A DNA stretch of 64,000 nucleotides from assembly GCF_014836445.1 (NCBI RefSeq), contig NZ_JACSQV010000002.1:435247-499246 (forward strand), read 5' to 3'. The translations under genes were made by a program, and so were the position numbers. The notes below the pieces were generated by a model. The model was not told the DNA's origin and searched no databases. It saw nothing but the letters and a program-made list of their open reading frames with translations. Positions 61,520-64,000 of this stretch are shown here, piece by piece (positions within the stretch are counted from its first letter, which is position 1; each line of letters opens with the position of its first letter). The stretch is from Cellulomonas avistercoris. GTDB lineage: Bacteria > Actinomycetota > Actinomycetes > Actinomycetales > Cellulomonadaceae.

Positions 61520-62478
61520 CCACCCCGCCGGACGCCGACGCGGAGATCCTCTGCGAGGACCTCATCCGGGTCTACGTCACCGAAGGTGTCGAGGTGCAGG
61601 CCCTGCAGGGGCTCGACCTGAGGGTCGAGCGCGGCGACCTCGTCGCGCTCGTCGGGGCCTCCGGCTCGGGCAAGTCGACGCTCCTGACCATCCTGTCCGG
61701 CCTCGACCGGCCGACCGCGGGCACCGCGTTCGTCGCCGGCTGGGACGTGCTGCGCATGACGGGCGCGCAGCGCCGTGCGTACCGGCGCGACGTCGTCGGC
61801 TTCGCCTGGCAGCAGACGGCCCGCAACCTGCTGCCGTACCTCACCGCGGCGGAGAACGTCGCCCTGCCGATGGTCGCGACCCGCACGGCGCGCCTGCGCG
61901 AGCGGACGGCGCGCGTCGACGAGCTGCTCGAGGTCATGGGGGTGACGCACTGCCGCGACCGCCGTCCGGCCGAGCTGTCGGGCGGCGAGCAGCAGCGCGT
62001 CGCGATCGCGACAGCGGTCGCGAACCGGCCGCGCGGGCGGCGCGCCGACGAGCCCACGGGTGAGCTGGACGAGGAGACGTCGGCGGACGTGCTCGAGGCG
62101 ATCCGGCACGTCAACGAGACGTTCGGGACGACGACGCTCATCGTGACGCACGACCCGCTGGTCGCCGACCACGTGCGGCGCACCGTGCAGATCCGCGACG
62201 GGCGCACGTCGCGCGAGACGCTGCGCCGCACCGCCGTCGGCGAGGACGGGCACGCGCGGCTGCACGCGGAGGAGTTCACCGTGATCGACCGTGCCGGCCG
62301 GTTGCAGCTGCCGACGGAGTACGTCGAGCAGCTCGGGCTGCGGGACCGGGTGCGCCTCGGGCTCGAGCCCGACCACGTGCGCGTGCACGCGGGCACGACG
62401 CCGTCCACCGGTGCCGCCGAGGCACCGCAGGAGCCGCCGGCAACGCAGGCACCGCAGGCATCGCAGGAGGAGTCGTGA
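61516..62478 (+). CDS. ABC transporter ATP-binding protein with C-terminal extension; unusual Walker B
   Basis: A 320-residue ATPase. Walker A 'GASGSGKST', Q-loop 'FAWQQTARNLLPYL', signature 'LSGGEQQR' and switch 'VTHD' are intact. The Walker B strand reads 'RPRGRRADEPTGELD', where the usual hydrophobic residues before ADEP are Gly-Arg-Arg. The C-terminal about 80 residues ('DRAGRLQLPTEYVEQLGLRDRVRLGLEPDHVRVH') form an extra AbrB/TOBE-like strand module and a Gln/Pro tail. Coupled to the permease gene (ATGA). Confidence 0.88.
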   Translation: MTTPPDADAEILCEDLIRVYVTEGVEVQALQGLDLRVERGDLVALVGASGSGKSTLLTILSGLDRPTAGTAFVAGWDVLRMTGAQRRAYRRDVVGFAWQQTARNLLPYLTAAENVALPMVATRTARLRERTARVDELLEVMGVTHCRDRRPAELSGGEQQRVAIATAVANRPRGRRADEPTGELDEETSADVLEAIRHVNETFGTTTLIVTHDPLVADHVRRTVQIRDGRTSRETLRRTAVGEDGHARLHAEEFTVIDRAGRLQLPTEYVEQLGLRDRVRLGLEPDHVRVHAGTTPSTGAAEAPQEPPATQAPQASQEES

Positions 62479-63158
62479 GCACGATCCGCACCCGGGGCCT
62501 GACCTGCACGTACGGCTCGGGCGCCGCTGCCGTCCACGCGCTGCGCGGCGTGGACCTGCAGGCCGCGCCGGGTGAGCTGCTGGTCGTGCGCGGCCGGTCG
62601 GGGTCCGGCAAGTCGACCCTGCTGCACGCGCTCGGCGGGCTCGTCCGGCCGACGTCGGGCACGGTCCACCTCGACGGCACCGACCTCACCGCCCTCGGCG
62701 AGGCCGAGCTGCTGCGGGTGCGGCGCGAGCAGGTCGCCTACGTCTTCCAGACGTTCGGGCTGCTGCCCGTGCTGTCGGCGTCCGAGAACGTCGAGGTGCC
62801 GCTGCGGCTGCTCGAGCTCGACCCCGCGCAGCGGGAGGCGCGCGTCGCGGCCGCGATCGACGCCGTCGGGCTGACGCGGCACGCCGCGCAGCGGCCGGAC
62901 GAGCTGTCCGGCGGGCAGCAGCAGCGCGTCGCGATCGCACGCGCCCTGGCGACGCGCCCGCAGGTGCTGCTGGCCGACGAGCCCACCGGTCAGCTCGACA
63001 GCCAGAACGCCCTGTCCGTGGTCGGGCTGCTGCTCGAGCTCGCCCACGAGCACGGCGTCACGACCGTCGTGACGACGCACGACCCGGCCGTCGCGGACCG
63101 CGCCGACCGCGTCGTCGAGCTGCGGTCCGGCGTCCTCGCCGCGGCCGCACGCGCCTGA
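62475..63158 (+). CDS. ABC transporter ATP-binding protein (MacB/LolD-like)
   Basis: A 227-residue ATPase with all motifs: 'GRSGSGKST', 'VFQTFGLLPVLSASENV', 'LSGGQQQR', 'VLLADEPTGQLD' and 'VTTHD'. It is the usual size for the partner of FtsX-type permeases. GTG overlaps the preceding stop (GTGA). With the previous ATPase it may form a heterodimer in which this subunit provides the functional site. Confidence 0.9.
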   Translation: MSTIRTRGLTCTYGSGAAAVHALRGVDLQAAPGELLVVRGRSGSGKSTLLHALGGLVRPTSGTVHLDGTDLTALGEAELLRVRREQVAYVFQTFGLLPVLSASENVEVPLRLLELDPAQREARVAAAIDAVGLTRHAAQRPDELSGGQQQRVAIARALATRPQVLLADEPTGQLDSQNALSVVGLLLELAHEHGVTTVVTTHDPAVADRADRVVELRSGVLAAAARA

Positions 63159-63159
63159 C

Positions 63160-63177
63160 CCGCCCGCGCCGGGGCGG
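63160..63177 (+). terminator. Weak hairpin after the ABC operon
   Basis: CCGCCC (63160-63165) and GGGCGG (63172-63177) form a 6-bp stem with a 6-base loop just past the last stop codon. Short, so only a weak candidate. Confidence 0.3.
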
Positions 63178-63407
63178 ACGCAGGCCCGACCGCCGAACCG
63201 GTCGAAGCGCAGGTATTGACGTTAAACCTCCGACACGACAGCATTCGGACAACCCGTTCCTGCAGCGTTGCAGGCAGCGGGCACGTCGGGGGCGTCGTGG
63301 GCGCCCGCGGCAACCGCAGGGGGAAGCAGCACCGTGATCCCGGCCCTCGACGTGGAGGGTGGGTCGTCCGCATCCTCCTGCCGGTCGGCGACCGAGGAGG
63401 AGTATCG

Positions 63408-64000
63408 ATGGGGATGACTCGCAGAGGGCCACGCGCGCAGCACAGGACGACAGCCGTGGTCACAGGGGCCGCGCTCGCACTGGGAACGGCGGCAGTGATG
63501 GCACCACCAGCAGCAGCCGAGGGCGTCGCGCCCGACCCGTGGGTGTCGGTGACACCCGAGGGGTACTACCGGTTCACGGCACCGCAGGCCACGGTCCAGG
63601 AGATCGTCGGCGGCACGCCGCAGGTCGTGGAGCTCCAGGGCAACATCGGCCCCGCGGGCACGTGGTCCGACCTGGCCATGGACCCCAGCGGCACGGACTA
63701 CCCGACGCAGGTCGGGATCCTGGACCCGGGCCTGTACTACTACCAGTACACGGCGACGTTCCCGGACCGCACCAAGAAGTCGTTCCGCAACCCGGACGCA
63801 CCCGCGGCGATCAGCTCGAAGCCGGCCTGGAGCACGTTCTTCGTGCCCGGTCCGTCCGTGCAGTGGATGTCGGACGTCGCCAACGGCGGCGACGTCGCCG
63901 AGCTGACGTACGACAGCCCGGCGGCGGACGACGAGCGCACGACGCTCGTGTGGACGCCCCCCGGCTACGACGCCGAGCGCGCCGAGGCGTACCCCGTGCT
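63408..64000 (+). CDS. Secreted esterase, alpha/beta-hydrolase fold (3' truncated by window)
   Basis: The first 197 residues of a protein open to the window edge. A signal peptide (about 1-37, 'VVTGAALALGTAAVMAPPAAAEG') leads to an N-terminal Ig-like/E-set domain ('VSVTPEGYYRFTAPQATVQEI', 'LYYYQYTATFPDRTK'), and then the opening of an esterase D-type domain ('RTTLVWTPPGYDAE'). This two-domain plan is known in carbohydrate esterases (CE1, feruloyl or acetyl-xylan esterases), which would fit a plant-polymer degrader. ATG 63408 has GAGGAGG 7 bases upstream. The catalytic serine lies beyond the window. Confidence 0.75.
   Translation, partial: MGMTRRGPRAQHRTTAVVTGAALALGTAAVMAPPAAAEGVAPDPWVSVTPEGYYRFTAPQATVQEIVGGTPQVVELQGNIGPAGTWSDLAMDPSGTDYPTQVGILDPGLYYYQYTATFPDRTKKSFRNPDAPAAISSKPAWSTFFVPGPSVQWMSDVANGGDVAELTYDSPAADDERTTLVWTPPGYDAERAEAYPV

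Noticed and set aside
63216..63244. Promoter TTGACG / CAGCAT before the secreted esterase
   Set aside because: The -35 is good but no convincing -10 lies 16-18 bases on, so it is not listed as a feature.

Overview
The window is very GC-rich DNA with dense, strongly overlapping operons, many GTG starts, several apparently leaderless starts (a -10 hexamer 6-7 nt before the start codon) and typical actinobacterial families: a SigK/RskA-like sigma/anti-sigma pair, a class F sortase, a LytR_C protein, HelR, and PadR/HAAS. Together with a GH120 beta-xylosidase this points to a Cellulomonas-like actinobacterium; that genus call is inference. No rRNA, tRNA, CRISPR array, insertion sequence or prophage was seen.

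Layout. 0-6 kb: partial hypothetical, DUF1540 protein, DUF4397 surface protein with class F sortase, ECF sigma and anti-sigma factor, SulP anion transporter, ArsR regulator. 6-13 kb: TetR-GH120 operon with two palindromic operators, aldo/keto reductase, a rifamycin-associated element (RAE) in front of the RNA-polymerase-protecting helicase HelR, and a VapBC-type toxin-antitoxin pair behind a 34-bp perfect palindrome. 13-26 kb: a translationally coupled operon encoding two complete peptide-type ABC transporters arranged as mirror images around one binding protein and ending in argJ; upstream lie an MFS exporter and a membrane mannosyltransferase-like protein with C-homopolymers. 26-33 kb: uracil permease, LytR_C protein, a three-gene phospholipid operon (CDP-alcohol phosphatidyltransferase, CDP-DAG synthase, acyltransferase), PadR/HAAS pair, cold shock protein. 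33-39 kb: M48 protease, small hypotheticals, DinB, a truncated glycosyltransferase, CIRCE-controlled Hsp20, NUDIX, a LuxR HTH-only protein. 39-44.6 kb: gcvP-gcvT-gcvH under a tandem glycine riboswitch.

44.7-55.3 kb is the most unusual part: a sigma-54 (RpoN) gene, which actinobacteria generally lack, and a GAFTGA-containing AAA+ activator enclose a seven-gene operon. That operon is preceded by a well-matched -24/-12 promoter (46757-46773) and, about 65 bp upstream of the predicted start point, a perfect 9+9 bp inverted repeat (46707-46730) suitable as the activator site. The operon encodes two paralogous proteins with acidic (WSGE)n and glycine-rich segments, an HExxH metallopeptidase, a large protein of unknown fold, a PLP-dependent enzyme, an amidohydrolase and a small unknown protein. 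This looks like a self-contained sigma-54 regulon with a product that I cannot name.

55.8-63.2 kb: a four-gene ABC operon (two FtsX-type permeases, two ATPases), followed at the window edge by the start of a secreted esterase.
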